Below, one piece after another: positions 17,908 through 28,804 of a stretch of DNA of 55,992 nucleotides. The position numbers and the translations under genes are program-made. The DNA comes from Streptomyces jeddahensis. GTDB lineage: Bacteria > Actinomycetota > Actinomycetes > Streptomycetales > Streptomycetaceae. The notes beneath the pieces were generated by a model. It searched no databases, was not told the origin of the DNA, and saw nothing but the letters and a program-made list of their open reading frames with translations. Where the stretch lies: contig NZ_LOHS01000033.1 of NCBI RefSeq assembly GCF_001642995.1, forward strand, positions 1-55,992, read 5' to 3'. How positions within the stretch are numbered: the stretch's first letter is position 1; each line of letters opens with the position of its first letter.

Positions 17908-18321
17908 ATGTCCCAGCGCACCCTCGTCCTGCTCAAGCCCGACGCCGTCCGGCGCGGCCTGATCGGCGAGATCATCGGCCGTATCGAGCGCAAGGCCGGC
18001 TGGCAGATCACCGCGCTGGAGCTGCGCACACTCGACCAGGACACCCTGGAGCAGCACTACGGCGAGCACCAGGGCAAGCCGTTCTACGAGCCGCTCGTCG
18101 CCTTCATGTCCTCCGGTCCCGTCGTCGCCATGGTCGTCGAGGGCGAGCGGGTCATCGAGGGCGTCCGGCAGCTGGCCGGGCCGACCGACCCGATCGCCGC
18201 GGCCCCCGGCTCCATCCGGGGCGACTTCGGCACCATCACGCGTGAGAACCTGATCCACGCCTCGGACTCCGAGGAGTCCGCCGAGCGCGAGTTGAAGATC
18301 TTCTTCCCCGGGCGTGTCTGA
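17908..18321 (+). CDS. ndk: Nucleoside diphosphate kinase
   Basis: 137 aa. Transfers the gamma phosphate among NTPs and NDPs through a phospho-His. The active-site His lies in NLIHASDSEESAERE, and the N-terminal RTLVLLKPDAVRRGL is the family signature. Length is standard. ATG start after AAGGAG. A GGCGGC-TGG-GCCGCC stem with a following T-run lies just downstream. Confidence 0.97.
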   Translation: MSQRTLVLLKPDAVRRGLIGEIIGRIERKAGWQITALELRTLDQDTLEQHYGEHQGKPFYEPLVAFMSSGPVVAMVVEGERVIEGVRQLAGPTDPIAAAPGSIRGDFGTITRENLIHASDSEESAERELKIFFPGRV

Positions 18322-18641
18322 CGTTCAGCGGCGCGTACGCGGGCGGCTGGGCCGCCGCGCCCGATTTTTCTGACACACTGTCAAAAGTCTGGGTGCCTGA
18401 CCAGGGACGGCCGGGAATTCCCCGCCGTCCTTTGGCATATGCGCCACGATCGGGGGAACCCGTGCCTCCGTTGGTACGTCTCCACAAGCGAGGCGGCACA
18501 GCATCTGCTGACATTGGCGCCAGTCCATCGCGCCGTGTCCGCGGGGGCGAGACTACGATGGAAGCTCACGCCACAGCAGCACCCACCTCGCCTGCCTAAC
18601 AAGCCATCAACGCTCGATTTAGGAAGGCCAGACGCATCCTC
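18322..18641. other. 320-base ndk-mreB intergenic region
   Basis: Holds the ndk terminator (18342-18369), an AT-flanked inverted repeat TGACA-CAC-TGTCA (18371-18383) and a possible -10 TACGAT near 18554, about 90 bases before mreB. mreB promoters must lie here. No gene seen. Confidence 0.5.
18342..18369 (+). terminator. ndk terminator
   Basis: Stem GGCGGC/GCCGCC with a TGG loop (18342-18356), then TTTTT at 18365-18369 after eight bases. Confidence 0.5.
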
Positions 18642-19673
18642 ATGGGGAACAACATGTCGTTCATCGGCCGTGACATGGCTGTCGACCTCGGGACCGCCAA
18701 CACGCTGGTGTACGTCAGGGGCCGGGGGATCGTTCTCAACGAGCCGTCCGTCGTCGCGATCAACACCAACACGGGTGGCATCCTCGCGGTCGGCGCCGAG
18801 GCGAAGAAGATGATCGGCCGGACGCCGGGCAACATCGTCGCGGTGCGACCGCTCAAGGACGGCGTCATCGCCGACTTCGAGATCACCGAGCGGATGCTCC
18901 GGTACTTCATCCTGAAGATCCACAAGCGGCGCTATCTCGCCCGTCCGCGTGTCGTCGTCTGCGTGCCCTCCGGGATCACCGGTGTCGAGCGCCGTGCGGT
19001 CATCGAGGCGTCCTCGCAGGCCGGTGCGCGCCAAGTGCACATCATCGAGGAGCCGATGGCCGCGGCCATCGGCTCCGGCCTCCCCGTCCACGAGGCGACC
19101 GGCAACATGGTCGTGGACATCGGCGGCGGCACCACCGAGGTCGCCGTCATCTCCCTCGGCGGCATCGTCACGGCGCAGTCGATCCGCGTCGCCGGAGACG
19201 AGCTGGACAACGCGATCATCCAGCACATCAAGAAGGAGTACTCGCTCCTGCTCGGCGAGCGCAGCGCCGAACAGATCAAGATCACGATCGGTTCCGCGTA
19301 CGAACTCGAGGACGACGAGCACACCGAGATCCGCGGCCGCGACCTGGTCTCGGGACTGCCCAAGACCGTCGTCATCTCGGCCGCCGAGGTCCGCAAGGCC
19401 ATCGAGGAACCGGTCAACGCGATCGTGGACGCGGTCAAGACCACCCTCGACAAGTGCCCGCCCGAGCTCTCCGGCGACATCATGGACCGCGGCATCGTCC
19501 TCACCGGCGGCGGCGCCCTGCTGCGCGGCCTCGACGAGCGGCTGCGCCGCGAGACCGGCATGCCGATCCACATCGCCGAGGACCCGCTGGACAGCGTGGC
19601 GCTCGGATCCGGCAAGTGCGTCGAGGAGTTCGAGGCGCTCCAGCAGGTGCTGGACGCGCAGCCGCGCAGATGA
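18642..19673 (+). CDS. mreB: Rod-shape determining actin-like protein MreB
   Basis: 343 aa actin homologue. In Streptomyces it acts mainly in spore-wall synthesis, not rod growth. Phosphate-1 motif [13 protein letters not shown], phosphate-2 [13 protein letters not shown], adenosine motif [12 protein letters not shown], and the membrane-insertion N-terminus. The alternative start at ATG 18654 (MSFIGRDM) has GGGGA at ideal distance, so the protein may be 339 aa. It leads the mreBCD-pbp2-sfr cluster but is separated from mreC by 280 bases of tandem repeats. Confidence 0.96.
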   Translation: MGNNMSFIGRDMAVDLGTANTLVYVRGRGIVLNEPSVVAINTNTGGILAVGAEAKKMIGRTPGNIVAVRPLKDGVIADFEITERMLRYFILKIHKRRYLARPRVVVCVPSGITGVERRAVIEASSQAGARQVHIIEEPMAAAIGSGLPVHEATGNMVVDIGGGTTEVAVISLGGIVTAQSIRVAGDELDNAIIQHIKKEYSLLLGERSAEQIKITIGSAYELEDDEHTEIRGRDLVSGLPKTVVISAAEVRKAIEEPVNAIVDAVKTTLDKCPPELSGDIMDRGIVLTGGGALLRGLDERLRRETGMPIHIAEDPLDSVALGSGKCVEEFEALQQVLDAQPRR

Positions 19674-19689
19674 CGGGCGCGTGCGGTGC

Positions 19690-19890
19690 CACGCGGCGCG
19701 CGTGTCCGGAGCGGCACGCGCGCTTCGTCCGCCGTACGGAGCACGCCTAGCCGAGGCGAGGTGCTCCGTCCGCCGTACGGGGCACGCGCAGCCGAGACGA
19801 GGCGCTCCGTCCGCCGTACGGGGCGCGCGTAGCCGAGACGACACGCGCGCTTCTTCCGCCGTACGGAGCGCACGTGCTCTCCCGTGCGGC
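19690..19890. repeat. 41-45 bp tandem repeat between mreB and mreC
   Basis: The 11-mer CCGCCGTACGG, containing the palindrome CCGTACGG, begins at 19729, 19770, 19811 and 19856 (steps 41, 41, 45). Units share CTCCGTCCGCCGTACGG and AGCCGAGACGA. The repeats fill the mreB-mreC gap and contain no gene. Confidence 0.8.
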
Positions 19891-19953
19891 GGATCGTTGA
19901 TATAGAGGCAAGAGCGACAAGGAATTCCGACGAGGAAGGCACGGCCGCCGCAC

Positions 19954-20898
19954 GTGAGGGACTCCCGAGAGAGCCGACTGCTCCTGGTGCTGCTGATCGC
20001 GATCGCGTTCGCGCTGATCACGGTCGATATCCGTGGCGGCCAGGACTCCCCGGTCGACGGTGCACGCCGGGCGGCTGCCACGGTGTTCGGCCCGGTGGAG
20101 AACGGCGTGTCGGCCGCTGTCGACCCGTTCGCCAACGCGGTCTCCGCGGTCAAGGACTCCGGCAGCCGGCACGACCGCATCGCCAGGCTCGAACGTGAGA
20201 ACGCCGAGCTCAAGACCAGGCTGGGCAACGACGACCGCAACCGCAGCCGGGTGCAGCAGCTCGACAAGATGCTGAAGACCGCGGGCGCCGGGCAGTACGG
20301 CATCAAGGGCGCCGAGGTCATCGCGATCGGCGCCGCGCAGGGCTTCTCCTGGACCGTCACCATCGACGCCGGCGCCGACGACGGCATCAAGCGCGACATG
20401 ACCGTCATCAACGGCGACGGACTGGTCGGCCGCGTCACCACAGTCGGCCCGAGCACCTCCACCGTGCTACTCGCCAGCGACCCCGACTTCACGGTCGGTA
20501 CGCGCATGGAGAAGACCGACGAGCTCGGCTTCGCCTCCGGCCAGGGCGACCGCCCGCTGCGGGTCCAGCTGCTCAACGGCAAGGCCAAGGTGAAGAAGGG
20601 CGACCGCCTGGTCACCTTCGGCTCGCAGGCCGACACGCCGTTCGTGCCCGGCGTCCCGGTCGGCGTGGTCTCGCGCGTCGACCCCTCCGGCGGCGACCTC
20701 ACCCGCACCGTCTACGTCAAGCCGTTCGTCGGCTTCACCAAGCTCGACATCGTCGGCGTCGTCGTCGAAGCACCCCGCAAGGACCCGCGCGACACGGTCC
20801 TGCCGCCCGCACCGAAGCCGACGCCCACACCGACCGTGACGGTCACCGTGACGCCCTCCGCCGGGGCCGCCGACGCGGCCGCACCGCAAGAGCAGTAG
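19954..20898 (+). CDS. mreC: Rod-shape determining protein MreC
   Basis: 314 aa. One N-terminal transmembrane helix (about 8-25, LLLVLLIAIAFALITVDI), a coiled coil (about 66-95, HDRIARLERENAELKTRL), then two beta-barrel domains. It bridges MreB and the periplasmic cell-wall synthases. The last ~40 residues are a Pro/Thr-rich tail (TPTPTVTVTVTPS) beyond the conserved core. GTG start; GAGGAAGG lies 14 bases upstream, longer spacing than ideal. mreD follows after 12 bases. Confidence 0.95.
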   Translation: MRDSRESRLLLVLLIAIAFALITVDIRGGQDSPVDGARRAAATVFGPVENGVSAAVDPFANAVSAVKDSGSRHDRIARLERENAELKTRLGNDDRNRSRVQQLDKMLKTAGAGQYGIKGAEVIAIGAAQGFSWTVTIDAGADDGIKRDMTVINGDGLVGRVTTVGPSTSTVLLASDPDFTVGTRMEKTDELGFASGQGDRPLRVQLLNGKAKVKKGDRLVTFGSQADTPFVPGVPVGVVSRVDPSGGDLTRTVYVKPFVGFTKLDIVGVVVEAPRKDPRDTVLPPAPKPTPTPTVTVTVTPSAGAADAAAPQEQ

Positions 20899-20910
20899 GA
20901 GCTGAGTCCC

Positions 20911-21600
20911 ATGCGCTTCAACCGGATGCTGCTCTCCACGACCCTGGTGGTCGTGGCCCTGGTGATCCAGGTGAGCATCCTCGCGCGCCTGCAACTGCCC
21001 GGCGCCGTACCGGACCTGATGCTGCTCACGGTGCTGGCCTTCGCCCTCGTCTACGGCCATGTCGGCGGCGCCCTCATCGGCTTCGGCGCCGGCCTCCTCG
21101 CCGACCTTGCACCGCCCGCTGACCACGCCGCCGGCCGCTACGCCCTCGTGCTGTGCGTCATCGGCTATCTCGCGGGCCTCGTCAAGCCGGACAACGGGCA
21201 GATCAAGTCCGCCACCGCGCCCATGGTCGTCGTGGTCGCCGCCGCCATCGGCTCGACCCTGCTGTACGCGGGCGTGGGCGCCCTCGTCGGCGACACGGCG
21301 GCCCGCCATGTCGGCCTGGCGAGCCTGCTGTTGACCGCCGCGCTCTACGACCTGCTGCTGGCACCGTTCGTCGTCCCCGCGATCATGGCCCTGGCCAGAC
21401 GGGCCGAGCCCGATCCGCTCGCCGAGACCGGGGCCGCCGGCGCGGCGGGCGGCGGCTCCTCCGGCTGGTTCGCCTCCGGCACCGGGCTGAGCATCGGCTC
21501 CCAGCGGGGCGGGCTGCGCGGCGGCGGCCTGCTGCGCGGCCGGACGACGAGGGCACGCGTGGCGCGCGCAGGACGCATCAAGGGGGTCAAGCGGCTGTGA
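20911..21600 (+). CDS. mreD: Rod-shape determining membrane protein MreD
   Basis: 229 aa with about five transmembrane segments in residues 8-165 and a Gly/Arg-rich cytoplasmic C-terminal tail (GLRGGGLLRGRTTRARVARAG) unusual for MreD. ATG after AGGAGCTGAG. Its TGA overlaps the GTG of pbp2 (GTGA), implying translational coupling. Confidence 0.93.
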   Translation: MRFNRMLLSTTLVVVALVIQVSILARLQLPGAVPDLMLLTVLAFALVYGHVGGALIGFGAGLLADLAPPADHAAGRYALVLCVIGYLAGLVKPDNGQIKSATAPMVVVVAAAIGSTLLYAGVGALVGDTAARHVGLASLLLTAALYDLLLAPFVVPAIMALARRAEPDPLAETGAAGAAGGGSSGWFASGTGLSIGSQRGGLRGGGLLRGRTTRARVARAGRIKGVKRL

Positions 21601-23852
21601 CGAACATTCCGGAGACCGGCCGGACCCCGCGCGTCCAGATCCGGCTCGTCATCATGCAGATCCTCGTCCTCTCGCTCCTTTTCACCCTCGGCGGCCGCCT
21701 GTGGTACCTCCAGATCCGCAACGGCGAGGAGTACGCCAAGGAGGCCTCCGGCAACCACGTCCAGCAGGTCGTCCAGCCCGCCGTACGCGGCTCGATCCTC
21801 GACGCCCGCGGGGTCCCGCTCGCCGACAACGAGACGCGGCTCGTCGTCTCCGCCTCGCGCACCGACCTGTTGAAGATGAAGGACGACGGCGAAGCGGTGC
21901 TGACCAAGCTCGCAGGCGTCCTCGGCATGAAGCCCAAGGACGTCATGGACAAGGTCCGGCTGTGCAACGCCGAGACGCCGCAACCCTGCTGGAACGGCTC
22001 GCCGTACCAGCCCATCCCCATCACCGACGAGGCCACGCCCCGGCAGGCCCTGCAGATCCGCGAGCGCTCCGAGGACTTCCCCGGCATCCCCGCCGAACCC
22101 CCCGCCGTCCGCCGCTACCCGGGCCCCGGTAAGGCCAACACCGCGCAGGTGCTCGGCTATCTGTCGCCCGTCACCGACGAGGAGATCGAGAAGGCCAAGG
22201 ACTCCGACTCGCCGTACCTCCGCTCCGACCAGGTCGGCCGCTCGGGCCTTGAGCGCCAGTACGACAAGGAGCTGCGCGGCAAGGCGGGCGTCACCCGGTA
22301 CGAGGTCGACAACCTCGGACGCGTCATCGGCCAGGCCAAGCCCGACGAGGCCGAGCCCGGCGCGAACCTCGTCACGAGCATCGACGCACGCGTGCAGCGC
22401 GTCGCCGAGTACGAGCTCAACGAGGCGATGAAGGAAGCCCGCAAGCAGTTCGACGACAACACCAACGAAAACTACAAGGCCGACTCCGGCGCCGTCGTCG
22501 TCATGGAGGCCAAAACCGGCCGCGTCGTCGCCATGGCCTCCAACCCGACGTACGACCCCAACGCCTGGGTCGGCGGCATCTCCGGCAAGGACTACGCCAG
22601 GCTCACCGGCAAGGACTCCAACTACCCGCTGCTCAACCGCGCGATCCAGGGCCAGGCGGCACCCGGCTCGATCTTCAAGGTCGTCCCGACCGCCGCAGCG
22701 GTCAAGGCGGGCTACTCGTTCGACGGGCGTTACGACTGCTCGAGTTCGTACTCCATCGGCGGCCAGGTCTTCAAGAACTTCGAGTCCCAGAGCTACGGCC
22801 CGATCAGCCTCGGCCGGGCGCTTGAGGTCTCCTGCGACACCGTCTTCTACCGGCTCTCGCACCAGGAGTGGCTGAAGGACGGCGGCATGAAGCCGAAGAA
22901 GGATGCCAAGGACTGGTTCTACAAGACGGCCCACGAGTTCGGCCTCGGCGCGGAGACCGGCATCGACCTGCCCAACGAGGTCAGCGGCCGCATCCCCGAC
23001 CGCCAGTGGAAGAAGGACTACTGGGAGGCCAACAAGGACGCCTGGTGCAAGTCCGGCAAGAAGGACGGCAGCTACGCCGAGAAGATCGCCTACGAGAACT
23101 GCCTCGAGGGCAACAAACTGCGCGCCGGTGACTCCGTCAACTACTCCATCGGCCAGGGCGACACGCTCGTCACGCCCATCCAGATGGCCACGATCTACGC
23201 GGCCATCTCCAACGGCGGCACGCTCTACGACCCGACCGTCGGCAAGGCGATCATCAGCCCCGACGGCAAGCAGATCCAGGAGATCGAGCCCAAGTCGCAC
23301 GGCAAGCTGCCGATCAGCAAGAAGACCCGCGACGAGATGGACGAAGCCCTCGCGGGAGTCGCCACCCGCGGTACGGCCGCCTGGCGCTTCGGCGGCTGGC
23401 CGCAGGACAAGATCCCGATGCACGCCAAGACGGGTACGGCCGAGGTCTACGGCAAGCAGACGACCTCGTGGTTCGCCACGTACACCAAGGACTACGCGGT
23501 CGTCATGACGATCTCCCAGGGCGGTACGGGCTCCGGCGCCTCGGGCCCCGCCGTACGAAAGATCTACAACGCCCTCTACGGACTGGACGAGGACGGCAAG
23601 CAGGACCTGAAGAAGGCCCTGCTGCCCGAGCCGCAGAAGAGCCTGCCGAAGATCGAGGCCGACGGATCGATCGACGCCCCGAAGATCGAGACGTACGACC
23701 CGCCGAAGGACGAGCAGGCGAGCGAGGAAGGACAGCCGACGACAGGGGACCAGCAGTCGCCCGCGGCGACCACGCCGTCGCCCGAGGCGAGCAACCGCGA
23801 CACCCGAAGGCGTTCCGCACGACGCCGCGGAACGGGGCGGAGGAGCACATGA
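21597..23852 (+). CDS. mrdA: Penicillin-binding protein 2, peptidoglycan transpeptidase
   Basis: 751 aa class B PBP partnered with RodA/Sfr. One N-terminal transmembrane helix (about 16-36), PBP dimerisation domain, and a transpeptidase domain with catalytic SIFK (GSIFKVVP), SxN-equivalent SCDTVFY and KTG in HAKTGTAEV. The C-terminal ~70 residues are acidic, Pro/Ser-rich and then Arg-rich. The start is the GTG overlapping the mreD stop; the frame is open further upstream inside mreD but that is not family sequence. Its TGA overlaps the ATG of the next gene (ATGA). Confidence 0.95.
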   Translation: MTNIPETGRTPRVQIRLVIMQILVLSLLFTLGGRLWYLQIRNGEEYAKEASGNHVQQVVQPAVRGSILDARGVPLADNETRLVVSASRTDLLKMKDDGEAVLTKLAGVLGMKPKDVMDKVRLCNAETPQPCWNGSPYQPIPITDEATPRQALQIRERSEDFPGIPAEPPAVRRYPGPGKANTAQVLGYLSPVTDEEIEKAKDSDSPYLRSDQVGRSGLERQYDKELRGKAGVTRYEVDNLGRVIGQAKPDEAEPGANLVTSIDARVQRVAEYELNEAMKEARKQFDDNTNENYKADSGAVVVMEAKTGRVVAMASNPTYDPNAWVGGISGKDYARLTGKDSNYPLLNRAIQGQAAPGSIFKVVPTAAAVKAGYSFDGRYDCSSSYSIGGQVFKNFESQSYGPISLGRALEVSCDTVFYRLSHQEWLKDGGMKPKKDAKDWFYKTAHEFGLGAETGIDLPNEVSGRIPDRQWKKDYWEANKDAWCKSGKKDGSYAEKIAYENCLEGNKLRAGDSVNYSIGQGDTLVTPIQMATIYAAISNGGTLYDPTVGKAIISPDGKQIQEIEPKSHGKLPISKKTRDEMDEALAGVATRGTAAWRFGGWPQDKIPMHAKTGTAEVYGKQTTSWFATYTKDYAVVMTISQGGTGSGASGPAVRKIYNALYGLDEDGKQDLKKALLPEPQKSLPKIEADGSIDAPKIETYDPPKDEQASEEGQPTTGDQQSPAATTPSPEASNRDTRRRSARRRGTGRRST

Positions 23853-25048
23853 GCGGCACCAACGGCTTCTCCGTCTCCGGGTACGGGCCCGAGCGCTCCG
23901 CCTGGGCGCGGCTGATCGCCCGCGACTCCCTGGTCCGCAGGCTCGACTGGCCGATGCTGCTGTCGTCGGTCGCGCTCTCGCTCATCGGCACCGCGCTCGT
24001 CTACTCGGCGACCCGCAACCGCACCGAGCTCAACCAGGGCGACCCGTACTACTTCCTGTTCCGGCACGTCCTGAACACCGGCATCGGGCTCGCCCTCATG
24101 GTCGGCACGATCTGGCTGGGCCACCGGACCCTGCGCACGGCCGTGCCGATCCTCTACGGCGTGTCCGTCTTCCTGGTCCTGCTGGTGCTGACCCCGCTCG
24201 GCAAGACCATCAACGGCGCCCATGCCTGGATCGTCCTGGGCGGCGGATTCTCGCTCCAGCCCTCCGAGTTCGTGAAGGTCACGATCATCCTGGGCATGGC
24301 GATGCTGCTCGCCGCCCGGGTCGACGCCGGGGACAAGGAGTACCCCGACCACCGCACCGTCTTCCAGGCCCTCTGCCTCGCCGCCGTCCCGATAATGATC
24401 GTGATGCTCATGCCCGACCTCGGCTCGGTCATGGTGATGGCGGTGATCGTGCTCGGCGTGCTGCTGGCCTCCGGGGCCTCCAACCGCTGGGTGTTCGGCC
24501 TGCTCGGCGCCGGCGCGGCCGGAGCGATCGCCGTCTGGCAGCTGGGCGTCCTGGACGAGTACCAGATCAACCGCTTCGCAGCCTTCGCAAACCCCGCGCT
24601 CGACCCGGCGGGCGTCGGCTACAACACCAACCAGGCACGCATCGCGATCGGTTCGGGCGGACTGACCGGCACCGGCCTCTTCCACGGCTCGCAGACCACC
24701 GGCCGGTTCGTGCCGGAACAGCAGACGGACTTCGTCTTCACGGTCGCCGGGGAGGAGCTCGGTTTCCTCGGCGCGGGCTTCATCATCGTCCTGCTCGGCA
24801 TCGTGCTGTGGCGCGCCTGCCGTATCGCCCGCGAGACGACCGAGCTCTACGGCACGATCGTCGCCGGCGGGATCATCGCCTGGTTCGCCTTCCAGTCCTT
24901 CGAGAACATCGGCATGACGCTCGGCATCATGCCGGTCGCGGGGCTTCCGCTGCCCTTCGTGTCGTACGGAGGCTCGTCGATGTTCGCGGTGTGGGTGGCG
25001 ATCGGGCTGCTGCAGTCGATCAGGGTGCAGCGGCCGATGTCCGCGTGA
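23849..25048 (+). CDS. sfr: RodA/FtsW-type SEDS peptidoglycan polymerase (Sfr)
   Basis: 399 aa, about ten transmembrane helices. SEDS glycosyltransferases polymerise lipid II together with a class B PBP, here the overlapping upstream gene. Signatures: NGAHAWIVLGGGFSLQPSEF, the loop HGSQTTGRFVPEQQTDFVF, and PLPFVSYGGSS near the C-terminus. The ATG overlaps the pbp2 stop by four bases after GGAGGAG. It ends the mre operon; a hairpin (25058-25092) follows. The symbol rodA would also be correct. Confidence 0.95.
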   Translation: MSGTNGFSVSGYGPERSAWARLIARDSLVRRLDWPMLLSSVALSLIGTALVYSATRNRTELNQGDPYYFLFRHVLNTGIGLALMVGTIWLGHRTLRTAVPILYGVSVFLVLLVLTPLGKTINGAHAWIVLGGGFSLQPSEFVKVTIILGMAMLLAARVDAGDKEYPDHRTVFQALCLAAVPIMIVMLMPDLGSVMVMAVIVLGVLLASGASNRWVFGLLGAGAAGAIAVWQLGVLDEYQINRFAAFANPALDPAGVGYNTNQARIAIGSGGLTGTGLFHGSQTTGRFVPEQQTDFVFTVAGEELGFLGAGFIIVLLGIVLWRACRIARETTELYGTIVAGGIIAWFAFQSFENIGMTLGIMPVAGLPLPFVSYGGSSMFAVWVAIGLLQSIRVQRPMSA

Positions 25049-25057
25049 GTGGTTCCC

Positions 25058-25092
25058 TGCCCGACACTCTGAGGTCACCTCAGGTTCGGGCA
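25058..25092 (+). terminator. Hairpin after the mre cluster
   Basis: Two nested inverted repeats: TGCCCGA/TTCGGGCA outside and CTGAGGT-C-ACCTCAG inside. No T-tract. Confidence 0.55.
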
Positions 25093-25097
25093 AGGTA

Positions 25098-25126
25098 CTG
25101 ACCCGGGCCGCATTCGCGTCTAGATT
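25098..25126 (+). promoter_or_regulatory. Promoter of the CYTH-CHAD gene, predicted leaderless start
   Basis: -35 CTGACC (25098-25103), 17-base spacer, -10 TAGATT (25121-25126), then six bases to the ATG. This is the clearest leaderless promoter in the window. Confidence 0.7.
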
Positions 25127-25132
25127 CGGTGC

Positions 25133-26722
25133 ATGGCGGAGACGAAGCGTGAGATCGAGCGCAAGTACGAAGCCGACGCGAGCACGCAGCTGCCGGATCT
25201 GACCGGTGTCGCCGGGGTCTCGACCGTCGTCGACAAGGGTGTCGCCGAACTCGACGCGGTCTACTACGACACCGCGGACGAGCGGCTCGCCTCCGCCGCC
25301 ATCACCCTGCGCCGCCGCACCGGCGGCGACGACGCCGGCTGGCATCTGAAGCTGCCCGTCGACAGCGGAGTCCGCGACGAGATCCGGGCACCGCTCTCCG
25401 ACACCGTGCCCCGCGCGCTCTCCGGCCTCATACGCTCCCGGATCCGCGGCGCCGAACTGGCTCCCGTCGTCAGGCTGCGGTCGGCCCGCGACGTGCGCGA
25501 CCTCTGCGACGCCGACGGTGCGCTGCTCGCCGAGGTCAGCGTCGACACGGTACGTGCCGAGCGGCTCGCCGGGGACGGGGAGGGCGCCACGGCCGCCTGG
25601 ACCGAGATCGAGGTGGAGCTCGCGGACGGCGGCGACCCGCGCTTCCTCGACAAGGTCGACAAGAAGCTGCGCAAGGCGGGGCTGCAGACGTCGGCGTCCG
25701 CCTCGAAGCTGGCCAGAGCGCTGGCGGAGACGGCACCACAGGGACGGCAGGCGCCCCTCGGACGGCAGGCGCCCCCGGGACGGCAGGCGCTCCCGGAGCC
25801 GGAGAGCCCGGCGGCAGGCCCGGGGACCGCAGGGGACCACGTCCTCGCCTACATCCGCGCCCAGCGCGACGCCCTCGTCGAGCTCGACCCCGCCGTACGC
25901 CGCGACCTGCCCGACTCCGTGCACCAGATGCGGGTCGCCACCCGCCGGATGCGCAGCGCCTTCCGCTCGTACGGCAAGGTCCTGGACCGGGCCGTCACCC
26001 GCCCGATCGGCGACGAGCTCAAGTGGCTGGCCGGCGAGCTCGGCGTGGACCGCGACCAGGAGGTACTGAACGAGCGGCTGACCGCGGCGCTCGGGGAACT
26101 GCCGAGGGCGTTGCGCACCGGCCCGGTCCGCAGCCGCCTGCGCACCTGGTCCCACGCCCGCCGCGGCGGCTCCCGACGCCGGCTGATCGCGGTGCTGGAC
26201 GGCAAGCGGTACCTCACGCTCCTGGACACCATCGACGGACTGCTGGAACGGCCGCCGCTGCTGAAGGCGGCCGAGGGGCAGCCCGTCGACGTGATCGGCA
26301 AGGCCGTGCGGCGCGACTTCCAGCGGCTGGCGTCGCTGGTGGAGCGCGCCCTGGACGTACCCCCCGGCGACGACCGCGACGTGGCCATGCACGAGGCCCG
26401 CAAGGAGGCCAAGCGCACCCGCTACGCGGCCGAGGCGGCGACCCCGGCGCTGGGCGCGCCCGCCCAGGACCTGGTCCGCTCGATGAAGTCCCTGCAGGGC
26501 CTTCTCGGCGACCACCAGGACAGCGTGATGGCCCGCCTGGCCCTGCGCGATCTCGCCGCCGAGGCGCACGCGGCGGGGGAGAGCGCGTTCACATACGGGG
26601 TGCTGTACGGGAGGGAGGAGCAGGCGGCCGCGGCGTATGAGGCGGCGCTGCCGGGGGCGTGGGCGACGATCACGCAGACGGCGCAGGTGTGTGTGACGGG
26701 GCGGGCGCCGGATTCCCTGTAA
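25133..26722 (+). CDS. CYTH and CHAD domain protein
   Basis: 529 aa. N-terminal CYTH (triphosphate tunnel metalloenzyme) domain with the ExExK motif as EIERKYE (residues about 5-11), which binds triphosphate or polyphosphate. Residues about 200-225 form a repetitive linker (GRQAP, three copies). The C-terminal CHAD domain is all-helical, with conserved His in SVHQMRVATRRMR and MHEARKEAKRTRY; CHAD domains bind inorganic polyphosphate. The combination suggests polyphosphate or triphosphate handling, but the reaction is not established. Predicted leaderless. Confidence 0.9.
   Translation: MAETKREIERKYEADASTQLPDLTGVAGVSTVVDKGVAELDAVYYDTADERLASAAITLRRRTGGDDAGWHLKLPVDSGVRDEIRAPLSDTVPRALSGLIRSRIRGAELAPVVRLRSARDVRDLCDADGALLAEVSVDTVRAERLAGDGEGATAAWTEIEVELADGGDPRFLDKVDKKLRKAGLQTSASASKLARALAETAPQGRQAPLGRQAPPGRQALPEPESPAAGPGTAGDHVLAYIRAQRDALVELDPAVRRDLPDSVHQMRVATRRMRSAFRSYGKVLDRAVTRPIGDELKWLAGELGVDRDQEVLNERLTAALGELPRALRTGPVRSRLRTWSHARRGGSRRRLIAVLDGKRYLTLLDTIDGLLERPPLLKAAEGQPVDVIGKAVRRDFQRLASLVERALDVPPGDDRDVAMHEARKEAKRTRYAAEAATPALGAPAQDLVRSMKSLQGLLGDHQDSVMARLALRDLAAEAHAAGESAFTYGVLYGREEQAAAAYEAALPGAWATITQTAQVCVTGRAPDSL
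25741..25794. repeat. 18-bp in-frame tandem repeat in the CYTH-CHAD linker
   Basis: Three units of GGACGGCAGGCGCCC-type sequence with exact 18-base period, encoding GRQAPL, GRQAPP and GRQALP between the two domains. Confidence 0.8.
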
Positions 26723-26808
26723 GACGCCCCCGGGCTCGCCGTACGAAGCGCCGTTCCGGCCGCGTTAGGCTTGATGGTCACCCCTGTCCGCTCACGAAAG
26801 TCCCCGCG

Positions 26809-28734
<1,926 letters not shown>

Positions 28735-28746
28735 CACGTGTGCGCC

Positions 28747-28786
28747 GCCAGGGCCCGGCCGCGGAAATCCGTGGCCGGGCCCTGGC
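28747..28786 (+). terminator. Strong hairpin after the radical SAM gene
   Basis: Arms of 18 bases (28747-28764 and 28769-28786, one G-T pair) around a four-base AAAT loop. Confidence 0.75.
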
Positions 28787-28804
28787 GCGTGTCGGCAGAA
28801 TGAG

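Noticed and set aside
18365..18387. Mobile-element terminal repeat
   Set aside because: The TGACA-CAC-TGTCA repeat is isolated, with no partner end or transposase.
21153..21596. N-terminal extension of the pbp2 frame into mreD
   Set aside because: Arg/Gly-rich shadow of mreD; the GTG overlapping the mreD stop gives a normal PBP2 N-terminus.
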